Below are positions 1 through 12,269 of a DNA stretch of 64,000 nucleotides, piece after piece (within the stretch, counting starts at the first letter, position 1; each line of letters begins with the position of its first letter). Source of the DNA: Argentina anserina. Its lineage: Eukaryota > Streptophyta > Magnoliopsida > Rosales > Rosaceae. The position numbers and the translations under genes are program-made. Location of the stretch: positions 2,440,001 to 2,504,000 of the forward strand of contig NC_065878.1 of NCBI RefSeq assembly GCF_933775445.1. The letters run 5' to 3'. The notes under the pieces are model-generated. The model was not told the DNA's origin. It did no database searches and saw only the letters and a program-made list of their open reading frames with translations.

Positions 1-2
1 TT

Positions 3-272
3 TCAGTCAAATTGTTTCATCACAAGTGATTTAATGTTTAGCTATGCTATTCAAGATTATCTCTGCTAAGTTTCATTCAATTTGACAATGGTTTGAGCTT
101 TTAAAATTGAGATTTACATGAACGGTTTACGTTGAACAAATTTAATTCGTTTATTGATTTAATCTAATTTCAATACCTTAACGATAACCGAATTGGATGA
201 AATTTTACAGAGATGATCTTGAATAACATACCTAAATATTGAATAACTTGTGATGAAAAAATTTGACCGAAA
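3..272. repeat. Foldback (imperfect palindrome), MITE-like
   Basis: The sequence at about 3-85 returns in reverse complement at about 190-272; for example TCATCACAAGT near 20-30 pairs with ACTTGTGATGA near 246-256, and a further ATCTCTG/CAGAGAT match lies inside. The loop is centred near 138. Such long imperfect hairpins are typical of small non-autonomous DNA transposons or foldback elements. The outer end may lie left of the window, so target duplications cannot be tested. No protein is encoded. Confidence 0.5.
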
Positions 273-275
273 GTG

Positions 276-749
276 TGCTAAAATTGGAACTTCACTCTGT
301 AATTTAGAGTTAATGTTCACTCTGGATATGGACTATATATATATATATGTAGATTTGGGCCTAGTCCTGAGGCTGTCGTTACTTCGACCCTAGGGGTCTG
401 GGTAATCTAGTCTACTTTTTTTGTTTTGAATAAATCAAGATGAAGCTTTAAAATAGTTTCAGAAGCCATCTTGATAATTTCGGTTTTTTTGTTACTTGTG
501 GACTATTATTCCTAAGATTGTATTATTTTAGATGAAACTAGGTTTGACATTTGATATCTCATTATTGACGTAGTGTAATATTCTTATTTCATTTATGGAC
601 GTGAAGTCTCCAACTATTAAAAAAATCTATTTTTCTTTTCCAATTCTAACTTTCGTTTTGCTTTCTTGCTTTCTAGGGTTTAATCATTACACCCAGAAGC
701 TCGATTCTGCTCCCATTTTTGATGTTGTGCTTGATAACATAAAAATGGA
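276..749. other. Upstream region of the SLO2-like gene
   Basis: AT-rich non-coding sequence. It holds a short TA microsatellite at about 334-348. An ATG at 745 lies five bases before the chosen start at 750 and is out of frame with it; it opens a frame that overlaps the gene for about 300 bases and could only act as a short upstream reading frame. No clear TATA box was picked out. Confidence 0.5.
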
Positions 750-2873
750 ATGGCCGGAATCAGACAAGCACTGTCCAAACAACTTCTCGGCGACCTTTCC
801 TTCATCACCTCCACACCCTTCGCCCGCCTCTTGGACGCCTGCATTCGCTCCAAGTCGGCGCGTGACGCGCGTCGCGTCCACGCCCGCATCCTTAAAACCC
901 AGTTCTCCTCCGAGGTCTACATACACAACAGGCTCATCGATGCGTACGCTAAGTGCGGCTCCTTCGACGACGCACATAAGATGTTCGATAAAATGCCTGA
1001 GAGGAACACTTTCAGCTGGAACTGCATTATCACCGCATTGACCAGATTGGGTCGTGTTGATGAGGCTTTTATGCTTTTTAAGTCGATGCCGGAGCCGGAC
1101 CAGTGCTCGTGGAACTCCATGGTTTCAGGGTTTGCGCAGCAGGGCCGGTATGAAGAAGCGTTGGAGTGTTTTGTGGGCATGCATGGGGAGGGTTTTGTTC
1201 TTAATGAGTACACGTTTGGTGGCGGACTTAGTGCTTGTGCGGGTTTGAGGGAGGCGAAAATGGGTGTGCAAATTCATGGGGTCATTGCTAAGTCTTGTTA
1301 TGGTTCGGCAGTTTATATGGGGTCTGCACTTATTGATATGTACTCGAAATGTGGCAATGTTGGTTGTGCGCAGCGAGTTTTTGATTGCATGAGTGTGCGA
1401 AATGTGGTTTCCTGGAACAGTTTGGTTACTTGTTACGAGCAGAATGGTCCGATAAGTGAAGCCGTGGAAGTGTTTGTGAGGATGATGGAGTGTGGGTTCA
1501 AGCCGGACGAGTTGACTTTAGCGAGTGTGGTGAGTGCTTGTGCCAGCTTGTCCGCATTGAAAGAAGGTCGGCAAATACATTCCTGTGCGGTGAAATGTGA
1601 TAAGTACAGGAATGATGTTGTGTTAAGCAATGCATTAGTTGACATGTATGCAAAATGTGAGAGGATTAATGATGCCAGGAGGGTTTTTGATGGGATGCCT
1701 GTTAGAAATGTGGTCTCTGAAACTTCAATGGTAAGTGGATATGCAAAGGCAGCAAGTGTAAAAGTTGCAAGATCAATATTTACAAAGATGAATGAGAAGA
1801 ATATAGTCTCTTGGAATGCACTTATTGCAGGGTACTCACAGAATGGAGAGAATGAAGAGGCCCTAGGACTCTTTCTCCTCCTGAAGAGAGAGTCTGTTTG
1901 GCCCACCCACTACACATTTGCAGCTCTCCTCAATGCGTGTGCAACTCTTGTTGATCTGCAGCTTGGCAGGCAGGCTCATTCACACTTATTGAAGCATGGT
2001 CTTCAGTTCCAGGTTGGTGAAGAGCCTGATATATTTGTTGGAAATTCTCTAATAGATATGTACATGAAATGTGGGTCTATTGAAGATGGCTGTCGGGTGT
2101 TTAGAAACATGTTGGAAACGAATCAAGTCTCATGGAATGCTATGATTATGGGGCATGCACAAAATGGTCATGGGACTGAAGCTCTTGAAATATTTAGTAA
2201 AATGCTGGTATCAGGGGAGCAACCAGACCATATTACCATGATTGGTGTTCTATGTGCTTGTAGCCACGCAGGATTGGTTGAAGAAGGGAGAAAGTATTTT
2301 TACTCAATGAATGAAGAACACGGGGTGGTACCCTTGAAGGACCATTATACATGTATGGTTGATCTACTTGGTCGAGCTGGTTGCCTTGACGAAGCTAAGA
2401 ATTTGATAGAGGTCATGCCAGTGAAACCTGATGCCGTTATATGGGGTTCTCTGCTTGCTGCTTGTAAAGTTCATCGTAACATTACCTTAGGGACATATGC
2501 AGCGGAGAAGCTATTAGCTATTGAACCTAGAAATTCAGGACCTTATGTTCTTCTCTCAAACATGTATGCTGAGCTTGGGAGATGGAGGGATGTTGTAAGA
2601 GTAAGGAAGCTGATGAGGCAACAGGGTGTTGTCAAGCAACCAGGTTGCAGTTGGATTGAAATACAGGGTCATCTTAATGTTTTCCTGGTGAAAGATAAAA
2701 GGCATTCTCAGAAGATGGAAATTTATTGTCTTTTGAAGCTGCTCACAGAACAAATGAAGAGACAAGGATATGTACAAGATGCTTGTGACTACGATTCTTA
2801 TGAAGATCAGGCTGAATTGCAACTGACTTCCTTCTCCGAAATGGATATGTCGAAAGATGTAGCTGTTCTGTAA
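750..2873 (+). CDS. SLO2: PLS-class pentatricopeptide repeat protein with E/E+ tail, SLO2-like
   Basis: Intronless gene for a 707-residue protein. From about residue 25 to 540 it is a chain of PPR motifs of P, L and S lengths, with repeated NRLIDAYAKCG, SWNSMVSGF and NALVDMYAKC type signatures. From about 540 to 690 it has the E and E+ region (PDAVIWGSLLAACK, GPYVLLSNMYA, KQPGCSWIE) and then a short acidic tail; there is no DYW deaminase domain. Length and order match Arabidopsis At2g13600 (SLO2, about 700 residues), a mitochondrial factor needed for C-to-U editing of several transcripts. In this family each PPR pair reads one RNA base and the E region helps recruit a deaminase in trans. The start at 750 fits the family N-terminus; mitochondrial import is inferred from the relative, not proven by the N-terminus. 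Family membership is firm; orthology to SLO2 is likely. Confidence 0.9.
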   Translation: MAGIRQALSKQLLGDLSFITSTPFARLLDACIRSKSARDARRVHARILKTQFSSEVYIHNRLIDAYAKCGSFDDAHKMFDKMPERNTFSWNCIITALTRLGRVDEAFMLFKSMPEPDQCSWNSMVSGFAQQGRYEEALECFVGMHGEGFVLNEYTFGGGLSACAGLREAKMGVQIHGVIAKSCYGSAVYMGSALIDMYSKCGNVGCAQRVFDCMSVRNVVSWNSLVTCYEQNGPISEAVEVFVRMMECGFKPDELTLASVVSACASLSALKEGRQIHSCAVKCDKYRNDVVLSNALVDMYAKCERINDARRVFDGMPVRNVVSETSMVSGYAKAASVKVARSIFTKMNEKNIVSWNALIAGYSQNGENEEALGLFLLLKRESVWPTHYTFAALLNACATLVDLQLGRQAHSHLLKHGLQFQVGEEPDIFVGNSLIDMYMKCGSIEDGCRVFRNMLETNQVSWNAMIMGHAQNGHGTEALEIFSKMLVSGEQPDHITMIGVLCACSHAGLVEEGRKYFYSMNEEHGVVPLKDHYTCMVDLLGRAGCLDEAKNLIEVMPVKPDAVIWGSLLAACKVHRNITLGTYAAEKLLAIEPRNSGPYVLLSNMYAELGRWRDVVRVRKLMRQQGVVKQPGCSWIEIQGHLNVFLVKDKRHSQKMEIYCLLKLLTEQMKRQGYVQDACDYDSYEDQAELQLTSFSEMDMSKDVAVL

Positions 2874-2876
2874 TTT

Positions 2877-5370
2877 TATATACATCATTTACAAAAGGGA
2901 CTCTCTTCTAACATTTTCCTCAACACCTACGTTCATTTTGGCAAACAAGAAATCAACTACCATTTTTCCATAAACAGTATTTCCTAATCATTTCTTCCCG
3001 CTCAATTTGAGGTATAACGCGCAACTGGCTTATTGTGGATCTGTTATTTAGTTGGTATGCAGTGCAATTGTTACAAATTAGAAGCAAATCAGCTCTCGTG
3101 GAACTAACAATTCCAGTCAATTATAAGAATCTTAGTCTACTTTCGCCTATATAAAAGAATGCTGCTACTTTGAATTCTTTTAGTTTTATTCATAAGTATT
3201 GATCTCCAACATCCAGGGACCCACGGCTTCTACATATCTCCATTACTGTCCATTCCGGTGGAGGACCTGGAGTGAGAGACGATCCCTCCATATCTGGTAT
3301 TGCACATACCTTACATTAGTGGAAACTGCAAGACCCCCATTCTCATACTCCCTTCCAGGTACTACATGTTTGGCTCTTTTATATTCTCTTATGATTATTC
3401 TATAGCTATATTTCACACCCTGATGTTTAAAGCATCTGTACCCAGTCCAAATCATACTATAGACATCTGGGGCAACAATTTGGTAACAGTTTGAAACATG
3501 TAGCCCTACTCAGCAACAAATACAATATATTTATATCAAAAACATAAACATATATTGATATTACTTAAACGGTAAAAGAGTAGTACATCGATTAACTCAG
3601 CATGTCTTATTGTAACTAATAATATAAAAAATTTCGTGGAAATTTCCAAACAGGAGCAATTTCAGCACTTTGAAAGCATTCATGATTCATTTTCACACTG
3701 CTGTCGGTTTAAATAACAGTTCCTGGTTTTATGGCAGCAGTGTTTGGTGCCGGGCGGTATTGTTGTCTTTTTAGGAAGGCACTAGAGATATAGTTTGCTG
3801 CCATTAATTACATCATTTGGTATATTGTCAATGTTAGGGACCTCATTGCCTAATTATTCTAAAGATCACAAAGAAAAACGAATTAGTAACTTATGAAAAT
3901 CAAGTCCTGAAGTTTTGATTGGGAATCCATTTATCAGATTAATATAACATGACTTTATGCTAAATTAATTTATTGTGTTGACCACACTGTGTAGTAGTGT
4001 TTTAGTGTGGAAATTATTGTTTACACCGAATGCATCATCAAAAGAAAATAACCTGAAAAAAAAAAAACGTTCACCCGAGTAATTTATTAGTGTATGTAAA
4101 TTTAATTTAACAAAAGAAACTCACTTTCAGCTGCAAGGAAGATGATCATGAAGACCGCGCAAGAAAGCACAAATAAGATCTTGAAGAAGTTGATTAGATG
4201 CATAATTTTCTTTGTTTTTCTTACTCACACTGATGTTTGAGTCTTTGGGAGTATGTTGATTCGAAAATGACATTACCAATCTTTTATATCAATTCTTCAG
4301 CCAATGTATTGAGAAATAAGTATAAATGGGAAAGGGCGATAAAAGTTTCTGCAATATTAGATATGTTTTTCTACTGGGTCAACTATTCAATTTATAAATC
4401 GTAATATTTTTCCGTTATGCAAGATTTTAATTCTTTTTCAGTTTTATATATTTAGTAAACACCCTTTGTTTGTCATTTGTGGTCAACCAAATATTGATGA
4501 GGTCTCCAATGACCTCTTTAGTGAGTAGTGACCCGTATAATGAGAACGTCATTAAGTAAGTTACCGACTAATACCTCAGCCATTGCAACTAAACAGCACC
4601 ACACATTCTCTTATAAAAACTCAGGTCAGATGTCACCATTTGGGAATTTGAAAATTTGGTTTAGGCTAATCATGTGGTAGTTTATTTGAATAATTAGCAA
4701 ACTGATTTTAAGTGTAAGTTTAGTTTCAGAGTGTGGAACATCTTTGACTTCTGTTTACAAAGAAATGTGTTGTGCATTTATAGTTTGCATAATATAATAA
4801 GCTGTTGAATGTGCTTTAGAATGATTCTGGATTCTGATTGTTCAGAGAAGTGGGATTTTTAGAATTTTGTTGCAAATGGTGTTTGGAACATGTTTTTTGC
4901 AACTGTCTGGAAATTAAACTTAGTTTTAGAGCATGACATACATATGAATTTTGTTTCATTTGCTGCATGTGCTTCCGGGTTTCGTAAGTTGAACTTTATG
5001 AACTGTATATATCTGGAATAAACTTCCGTGTTTAATTTGTGAGAGTTTCCAGTTTGGGTTTGAGGTGTATGGTATGTTCCCTTAGGTGATCTTATTGTAG
5101 GTGAGAATGTGAAAGATGAACATTAGCAGTGGTTCAGCAAATTTTGTAAACTAAATATTTCAGAAAGTTAAAAAAGAATTGAACTCAAATCCACCTTTGC
5201 AATTTAGTAGAACTCTTTCTTCCCACTTTTATTCTTACGAAAATATTGAGAGGAATATCAGTTAGAGTCGAGAAAGGTAGCTATGCTTGTATCTTATGGT
5301 AATAATTTTTGTATGAGGCTTGCACAACAATTTAAGGCATATCATGCACCTCAGCATTTGAATTTTTTTT
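2877..5370. other. Intergenic region, no gene recognised
   Basis: About 2.5 kb of AT-rich sequence after the PPR gene. The first few hundred bases probably include its 3' UTR. The short open frames at 3199-3494 overlap on both strands and show no known domain or codon pattern. From about 5370 sequence similarity to 10668 onward begins (segmental duplication). Confidence 0.5.
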
Positions 5371-5488
5371 TATTGGTCCAGTAAAATTAGTTATTATAGT
5401 TTTCTATGGCTCTATGCTACTTCAGTTCATTGGCTATTTGGCTTAGGAATTGCAACATTGATATGGTTGCTTTCATATGTTTCGAGAG

Positions 5489-7123
5489 ATGGAGAGCAGT
5501 TCTGCTGAAGAGCTTACTCAGGAATCAGCTATCAAAATGCAATTGGATTCCACATTGAATGTCACCAGTAAACAAAGTGCTTTAAATGGTAAGTTAATTG
5601 TTTTTAGATAATTGGTGATTTAAAAGTTTAATACACACTATATTGAGGGGTTTACCTCTTTTATAAATGTTTGCCAGTTTATTTTCCTCTTTTTTCTTTT
5701 TTATATAAATGCAGTGTGCTATCTGGTGAATTGACATTTTTTCAGGTGAAACCAGATTTTATTTGAGAGCAAAAAGAAACTATGAAGAATGATTTTTCAT
5801 TGATTTGGTTGAATACAATTATCATATATACCCACAGCTGCTATACAGTTACAAGTGTGAGAATTAATCTATATGGAATACAGTAATGATAGTGGTGAAT
5901 CACTCTTCTCCCGAAATACAATTTTGTGTAACTTGCTTCTCTAGGTTCCTTCTTTTTTTCCTCCTTCCTTTGTGCTTGAGGGCCCCTTTGTTTTCTTAAG
6001 TCTATGACCTCATCCTAAGATTGAGGATACAGAATGTATGTATTGTATATAGTAGTGTAAATTGTTTTATCAGCGTAACCTTTTCCAGTTTATTTCATGT
6101 CATCCATATGTGCCCTGTAGAGTGGGCAACGTGTCTGCTTCTAGGTGACGTACAGAGGTTCTTGACATGTCTATTATGCCAGTGAAAATCTGTTCTTCTG
6201 CATTTGCCTCTGATTAATCTTTCCTGCAATGATTTATGCTATTGGATGACTTTGAATTTTATCTGTCAGGTAATCATTGTGTTTTTTTTGTTTTTTGTTT
6301 TTTGCATTAAGTTGTTTGATTAACACTCGTTTCAGATCATCGTAAGGTTCAATTGTCGGATGAAGATGGATCTTCATGGTATGGTTCTGATGACAAAGTG
6401 AATGAAGCATCTGAAATGTACAAGGAATGCCAGAGGAGACATGACTAATTATGTACGGTTGTTTTACAGTCCAGAATTCTAATACTTTTTTTTTGTCTAT
6501 GTTTTGTTGTATTCCAATTCAAGTGGTTCTAGTTCATCCTTAGTTTTGAAACTATGAAGATGGGATACCATCATGGTCTTATAGCAGGAAAGGCAGATTC
6601 TACTCAAGAGGGGTTAAAGCCAATATTAGCTTAATCAGTCCTAGCTTGTTGGTTTCAATCGTGTGCGAGGCATTACAGGGTGAAATATATGCAAGACTCC
6701 TGTACTACTTATCGTTAGTTCTCTATTTCACGCAATTCTTTTTGCTTGTTCAATTTATTTGTTCAACTCGTATCTTATGTATTTTTTTCTTTATTTTCCG
6801 TATTCTGGCCTAGCTTCAACAAATATGAAGTACATTGGCTTCCCATCCAGATGATATAAGGGATAAGTTGATTAAAATTGAAGAACAAAGAACTCGATTT
6901 CAGGTGTTGTTTAAATCTGTACATTCCCTTAGGTTGTTTAATGATGAAATCACAAGTAAAAATAATATAGCAAATTGCAACATCAGAGCCTAGTTCCTCT
7001 CAAGTTGACATTGAATGGTCTGGAAGAGCAAAGATCAGACCATATAGTGATCTAGGAAATTACCCTGCAAAGCTCCTTTCACTTTTTTGTTTGAAATCTG
7101 GAATCAAAGTCGAGATCCCCTGA
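5489..7123 (+). pseudogene. Broken duplicate of the YAE1-domain gene
   Basis: Shows the same exon order as the intact gene at 10778-12266. Exon 1 is 5489-5588 (start codon and GT donor kept) and exon 2 starts at 6336 after a TTTCAG acceptor. In exon 2 the GAA codon of the intact copy has become TAA (near 6446), so the reading frame stops before the YAE1 motif. The exon 3 equivalent (about 6557-6680) has lost glycine codons and frame, and the exon 4 equivalent (about 6838-7123) has small deletions and further stops before a conserved end at the TGA 7121-7123. Introns are present, so this is a DNA-level duplicate and not a processed copy. A truncated product from exons 1-2 could be made but would lack the functional domain. 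Confidence 0.88.
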
Positions 7124-7629
7124 ACAGAATTTACTTATTTTGTAGTTGTTTGATACTAGTAAAAGAAAAGATTGAAAAAGAAAAAAATGTAGTATAAACC
7201 AACATTCGAGTTCAATATTAGGAGATGGAAATTGTACATTTTGAGCAGCGTTGTCAATTTTGTTGTCTTTAGCATGTGAGAATGTCAAACTGATGAACAG
7301 TGAGAACTGAACTTTAGATGATGACAGTCAGCATCATATTGCCGTATTTTTTCTATTTAAATTCACAGCGCCTATTTTGACATAGAAGATAAAATGCATC
7401 TTACAAGCAATCAATAAAATTGTGGCATGTATGACATTGTTGCCAAGTTGCTAACATGAAATAAATGGAGAACAAAGCAATCATTCTTCAGTAATAGTAC
7501 AATGTGTCTGGGAGATGAGAACCCCTTACAACAGCAAAAGATTGCTGGAATTAGAACCTATAATCACACCACTCAGTTTAAATTTTCAGATGATTCAGTC
7601 AATTTTACAATTATCAATCAATCAAAAAT

Positions 7630-7682
7630 CTGAGCGAGTGATCCCCACCAAGAGCAACAATACGCGCTACTAACATCATCAT
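7630..7682 (-). pseudogene. Scrap of the ABA2-like gene 3' region
   Basis: The stretch AGCGAGTGATCCC...CAACAATAC near 7633-7661 matches the sequence just downstream of the ABA2-like gene (about 12867-12903), and directly after it GCGCTACTAACATCATC (about 7663-7679) matches coding sequence of that gene near 13522-13538. The roughly 620 bases that separate these in the intact locus are missing here. It shows that the duplication which produced the broken YAE1 copy reached into its neighbour and then suffered an internal deletion. Confidence 0.7.
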
Positions 7683-7699
7683 CTTTGAGAAATTTAGAA

Positions 7700-10667
7700 A
7701 AAAAAAACCCTTTTTTTGGTATTCAAATTGATTTATAACAATGTTTTCTCAAACAAATGAATAATAACCATAACGAGGGATGAAAAGTCTTGAATATCCT
7801 TGTTCAATTACTAAATGCAAAAATCAACCTTACGAATGAAACAAGGGTTCATTGATCAAATTTCCTATACCTCATTTTATTTGCTTTTCTGCCACTGGGC
7901 TGGGCTGGTGGGCTTTGCTGGTTTGAATTATGTGGCTGCAAGTGCGTCGTTTATTTCTGTTTAATTGGCTTCGGTAGAAACTCAGGGGGAGCTGTCGATG
8001 TCAAGAGAGAGACATAGGGAGAGAGTACCGACTTCTTTAATGGAGAACTGAGAGGAGGTGAGAGAGACTTCGTTTGTTGTTGGATCGATTTGTTTTCTCC
8101 TAGCTCAGTGTGGAATCGATTTTCGTCGGTCATCGGCACAGCAAGATTGGGTACACTTCTATTGCTTTGGTTAGTGGTGTTTCAGTTCCTTAGTTCTTCT
8201 TTTCTTCTTATGGATCGTTTCTGTAACAACATATTGGGTTGTGCTTTCATCATCACTGGAGGTAATTATGAGTTTCATCGTCACTTTGTTTCCCCTGCCT
8301 CAGATTGACACTTTTTGGATTGGTTATGAAATTGTCTGGGTATAATTGGGGTTTGTTGAATTCAAGTTTTTGAGCTTTCCAATTAGTGTTTGCTAAATTT
8401 CTGGGTGTAAGGGTCCTCTCTTTTTTCTGGGTGTTCTGTATTTTTTCTATTTTTGGTGGCTTGGTATGTATTGGTTCTCCCTGTGTTCATGAAGTTGTTT
8501 GTGTCATCATTCTTCTTTTATGAATCCATTTTGTGTATTGTCTTTTGAGTTTGGTCTGCTTAATGATTTGATAATGTTGGTGGCTTATGTGGTCGCTCTG
8601 TGTGATGACCCTTCTTCAGTTTGATTCAATCACGTTGGTGGCTTATGAAGTTGTTAGTTTGATTTGAAAGTAATCATAACAAAACCTCAGAGGATATACT
8701 TTTTAACAGTAGCATTGGATATGCAATGCAAGCATATTTAATTTTCTTGCTATTTTGTGCAGCTTCGCCTCTATCTCAAAAGTCCCAAATCAATTGGCCA
8801 TCACAAAGAAGCAAACAATAATTCGGGCTTTTGTGTATCAGAGGTAAATGAACTTTAGAAATAAAGAAAATGCATTCATGCATTTTGGCATATGTTGTAG
8901 GCATAAAGAAGTGGCTGATGTAAAGCTCATATACATGAATACACTCTTGGCATCTGCAGTAAAAATGTTTACACCTTACTTATTGAGTGTTCTTACACGG
9001 AATAAAATAATGTGACAATTTGCTGGGGTGATTCAGGTTTTGGTATACATCCATTATAACTTTTCAAAAGATACAACTATATAGCTCAAAATAGATACAC
9101 AAGTAAAGCTACAAACTTACTGGCAATTGACCAACTATTTAGAAAGACAGACATATATAAGGTTCCCTAATCTTTGATAACAATTTTGTTAATAAATGTT
9201 AAGGAAACATGAAGACTGATCGAGTTAGTAACGATCGAATATTAACAGTTCTCTTTTCTTTTTACTCATGCATTCTGAGTTCTGAATTTAATAGAATAAC
9301 AAGTTTATCAAAGCCTCTTCTTTTCTGAATAAGTCTATGATGATTTCCAAAATACAGTGGCACCAAAGATTGGCAGTACAATGACAACACTATAAGCTGG
9401 TCATTATTAAACACCATTAGGTGGACACCTCTTCTTTTTTTTTTTGGAAGTGTCTTTGGTCTGTCAGTTATACTTCAATGTTTTCTAAACAAATTATGAA
9501 AAAAAGGTGCAGTTTGTTTGCCTGTGTACGTTGTTGCAGCCAGTCCTTACTTCTAGACTTCGGTAATATAGTTAGCTTGCCCTTTTCATTTCCCTGTGTG
9601 TTTGTTTGGTTTTTGGGGGTCGGTGATTGGACTGTTAAATTTTTCAAGTTATATGGTTTTTTGTGTTCCATAGGTTCTGTGTCTCCTGCAGTTTGGATTC
9701 CAAGTTGTTATTTACAAGAATTCGAAGGTACACTGCACATATTAACTTAACATGTTCATATTATACTATATTTTGAATTCTTATCTTTGGCATTTGAAAC
9801 TTCCTATTAATTTCTTAATCTTTCCTTCTGCAATTAATTTAGAAAATAGATAAAAAAGGAACATTGTTGTCTCAACTCCTGACTGTTATAGTTGCAATTG
9901 ATTCATTTGCAACTATACGTTAGGTAACTGAATCAGCGCAGATTTACTTTACAATTTTTTGTGCTCTTCTATATCTAGATTGCTAGTAACAGACCCACTG
10001 ACAGTTAGCTATAGCTACTCTAATTATGCTCCTCTATATCTATATTGTTAGTAACAGTAAAAGATTTACTTGGTCGGTTTCTTTAGATGACTTAGAATTT
10101 GAGTTTCTGCCGATTTTAGCTGAAAGCTTAATTTATCGTAATGAAGTTGGTCATGAGCACCTATCTATTGCTATTAACCATTTGTGGTTACATTTTCCTT
10201 ATCAATTGAATGGCTTTATGTACTTCTTTCGTTGAATTTAATCTAGGAAATAAAACATACATTGCAGTAGATCACAGCCATGTGGTAGTAGCACCCCTGG
10301 ATGGTTTTTAAACATGCATTATGGAGCATTCATATGTTTAATGCTAATGTTAAAATTCTCCCGTTTTCTATTCAAGCTTTTTATTCATGTAAGTGTCAGT
10401 TCCTTTAGTGCTTTATTATTCTAGGTACATCGCACGATTTGGAACTAATCCCATCCCCCCCCCCCCCCCCAATTTTGAATCAATGCATTTTACATAATGA
10501 AAAAAAATATGCAGCTATCAAGCAACAAATTTTAACAAGCTGTGGTATTTGTATGATCACACACCAGGAGCCTTTTTAATTGAGAAATCTTCAGATTAGA
10601 CTCCAGGTATACGACAACTTTATTTTTTTAACTTGAGTGTTCATGTATTACAGTGATGCTGGCTTTT
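7700..10667. other. Intergenic region, possible untranslated leader exons
   Basis: No protein gene is recognised. Around 7960-8150 there is a GA-rich leader-like stretch, and 8763-8844 is bounded by a GCAG acceptor-like and an AG/GTAAAT donor-like site, so it could be a spliced untranslated exon of the YAE1-domain gene; this is a guess. The open frames at 8090-8308 and 9421-9750 have no domain and U-rich composition. A run of about 16 C lies at 10455-10470. Confidence 0.35.
10455..10470. repeat. Poly-C tract
   Basis: About 16 consecutive C upstream of the YAE1-domain gene. A second run of about 15 C lies at 14097-14111 in the ABA2 intron. Both are simple mononucleotide tracts, prone to length error in sequencing and slippage. 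Confidence 0.8.
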
Positions 10668-10777
10668 TTTTGGGAAAGTAAAATTAGCTGTTATAAACTT
10701 ATAATTGTCTATGCTACTTCTGTTCCTTGCGTTATTGATTGCAAATTGATTTGGGTTGCTTTCATATTTTCTTAGAG

Positions 10778-12266
10778 ATGGAGGGGAGTTTTGCTGATGA
10801 GCTTTACTCAGAAAGTTTACAGCTCTCAAAATTGCAATTGAATGCTGCATCAAATGTCACCAGCAAACAAAGTGATTTAAATGGTAATTTAATTTTTTAT
10901 TTATTTAAATATTTAGTACACACCATCTCTAGGTAGCTGTAAGCCAAAATTCACCACATATTAGGGGTTTACCTCTTTCGTTTTAGTTTGGCTGTCACTT
11001 TTCATTTTCCTTGGTGGGGTTTGATATAAATGCAGTGTGTCATCTGGTGAACCAAGTTTATCTCAGGTGAGACTAGGTTTTCTGTGAGGGTCATAATAAA
11101 TTTGTTTAACTTGTGTCCTAGGGTTTTTTTTTCTTTTTCTGCCCCTTAGTTGTTCTTGAGGGCAGCTTTGTTTCCTTAAATCTATGACCCCTTGATAAAT
11201 TGAGGATACAGAAATATATAAAAATCAAATTTCTATGAAAAAAGTAACTCTTTTCCAGTTTAATGCATGTCATTCATATGTGCTCTGTAGGGTGGGTATT
11301 GTGTCTTCTTCTTGATGACATACATAGTTGGTACTTGATGTCAAATAATGGTTTGGATACTAGCATGTCTAGTATGCCAATGAAATTTGTTGCTCTTCTG
11401 CATTTGCCTCTGTTTCTTGTTCTTACAACAATTATATTGATTATTGTAGTTTTTCTGATTTTCCCATGTCGTAATCTGTTCAATGGTGGTTTCAGATCAT
11501 GGTAAGGTTCAGTTGTCGGCTGAAGATGGATCTCCGTGGTACAGTTCTGATGATGAAGTGAATGAAGGATCTGATATGAACAAGGAATGGCAGAGGAAAC
11601 GCGATGAATTCTATACGGTCGTTCTACAGCTCAGGCTTTTTATTTTCTTCATCTATGTTTTGGTGTGTTCCGTACTAATTCATCCTTAAGTTTGATATTG
11701 TGCAGATGGGATACCGTGATGGTCTTATAGCAGGAAAGGAAGATTCTTCACAGGAGGGATTTAATATTGGCTTTAAGCAATCAGTTCTTGTCGGTTACAA
11801 CTGGGGTCTTGTGAGAGGGGTTACAAGGTAATAGTATTATAAATTTATAAGGTTTTAGTATTTCTTACTCACTATTTTTTTTTCCACTCATAGTCATTGT
11901 TTTTTACTGATATCTTATATTCTTTTCCTTATTTTGGTCCATCATTAACCAATATGAAGTGCGTTGGCTTCCCTACCAGAAGGTTTAAGGGAGAAGTTGA
12001 TTGATACTGAAGAACAAAGAACTCGATTTCAGGGGTTGTATGAATCCGTTCACTCCTTTTCTACAACAGATGCCCTGAGGTTGTTCAATGATGAAATCAC
12101 AGGTGAAAATGATAGTGAGCGAGTTGCAATTTCAGAGACTAGTTCCTTAAAAGTTGAATATGGCTCGGAAGAGCAAAGATTAGATCATACTGGTCTAGGA
12201 ATATACTCTGCAAAGCTCCAGTCACTTCTTTTAGTGTCTCCTGGAATCGAAGTCGAGACCCCCTAG
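10778..12266 (+). CDS. YAE1-domain (LTO1/YAE1 family) protein
   Basis: Four coding exons, 10778-10883, 11496-11617, 11706-11827 and 11960-12266, join in frame to a 218-residue protein; all junctions are GT-AG, the exon 2 donor GTCGTT being weak. Exon 2 gives an acidic stretch with SPWYSSDDEVNEGSD. Exon 3 (residues about 77-117) carries the diagnostic deca-GX3 glycine pattern, starting MGYRDGLIAGKED and running through EGFNIGF to GYNWGLVRG. The C-terminal third is variable. In yeast and animals Yae1 and Lto1 form an adaptor that delivers Fe-S clusters to the ABCE1/Rli1 ribosome-recycling protein; plants have several YAE1-domain proteins and a similar cytosolic role is inferred. Start choice: the ATG at 10778 corresponds to the start kept in the broken copy at 5489. 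It lies tail-to-tail with the ABA2-like gene, about 660 bases apart. Confidence 0.85.
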
Positions 12267-12269
12267 AAA

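Noticed and set aside
595..1041. Open frame of 148 codons over the start of the SLO2-like gene
   Set aside because: It overlaps the clear PPR frame, has no domain, and its second half is only the GC-rich PPR sequence in another frame.
8090..8308. 72-codon frame with a hydrophobic stretch
   Set aside because: Looks like a signal peptide but lies in a leader-like region, with no known domain and typical U-rich composition; chance frame more likely.
9421..9750. 109-codon open frame
   Set aside because: Cys/Phe/Ser-rich from T-rich DNA, overlapped by a frame on the other strand, no domain.
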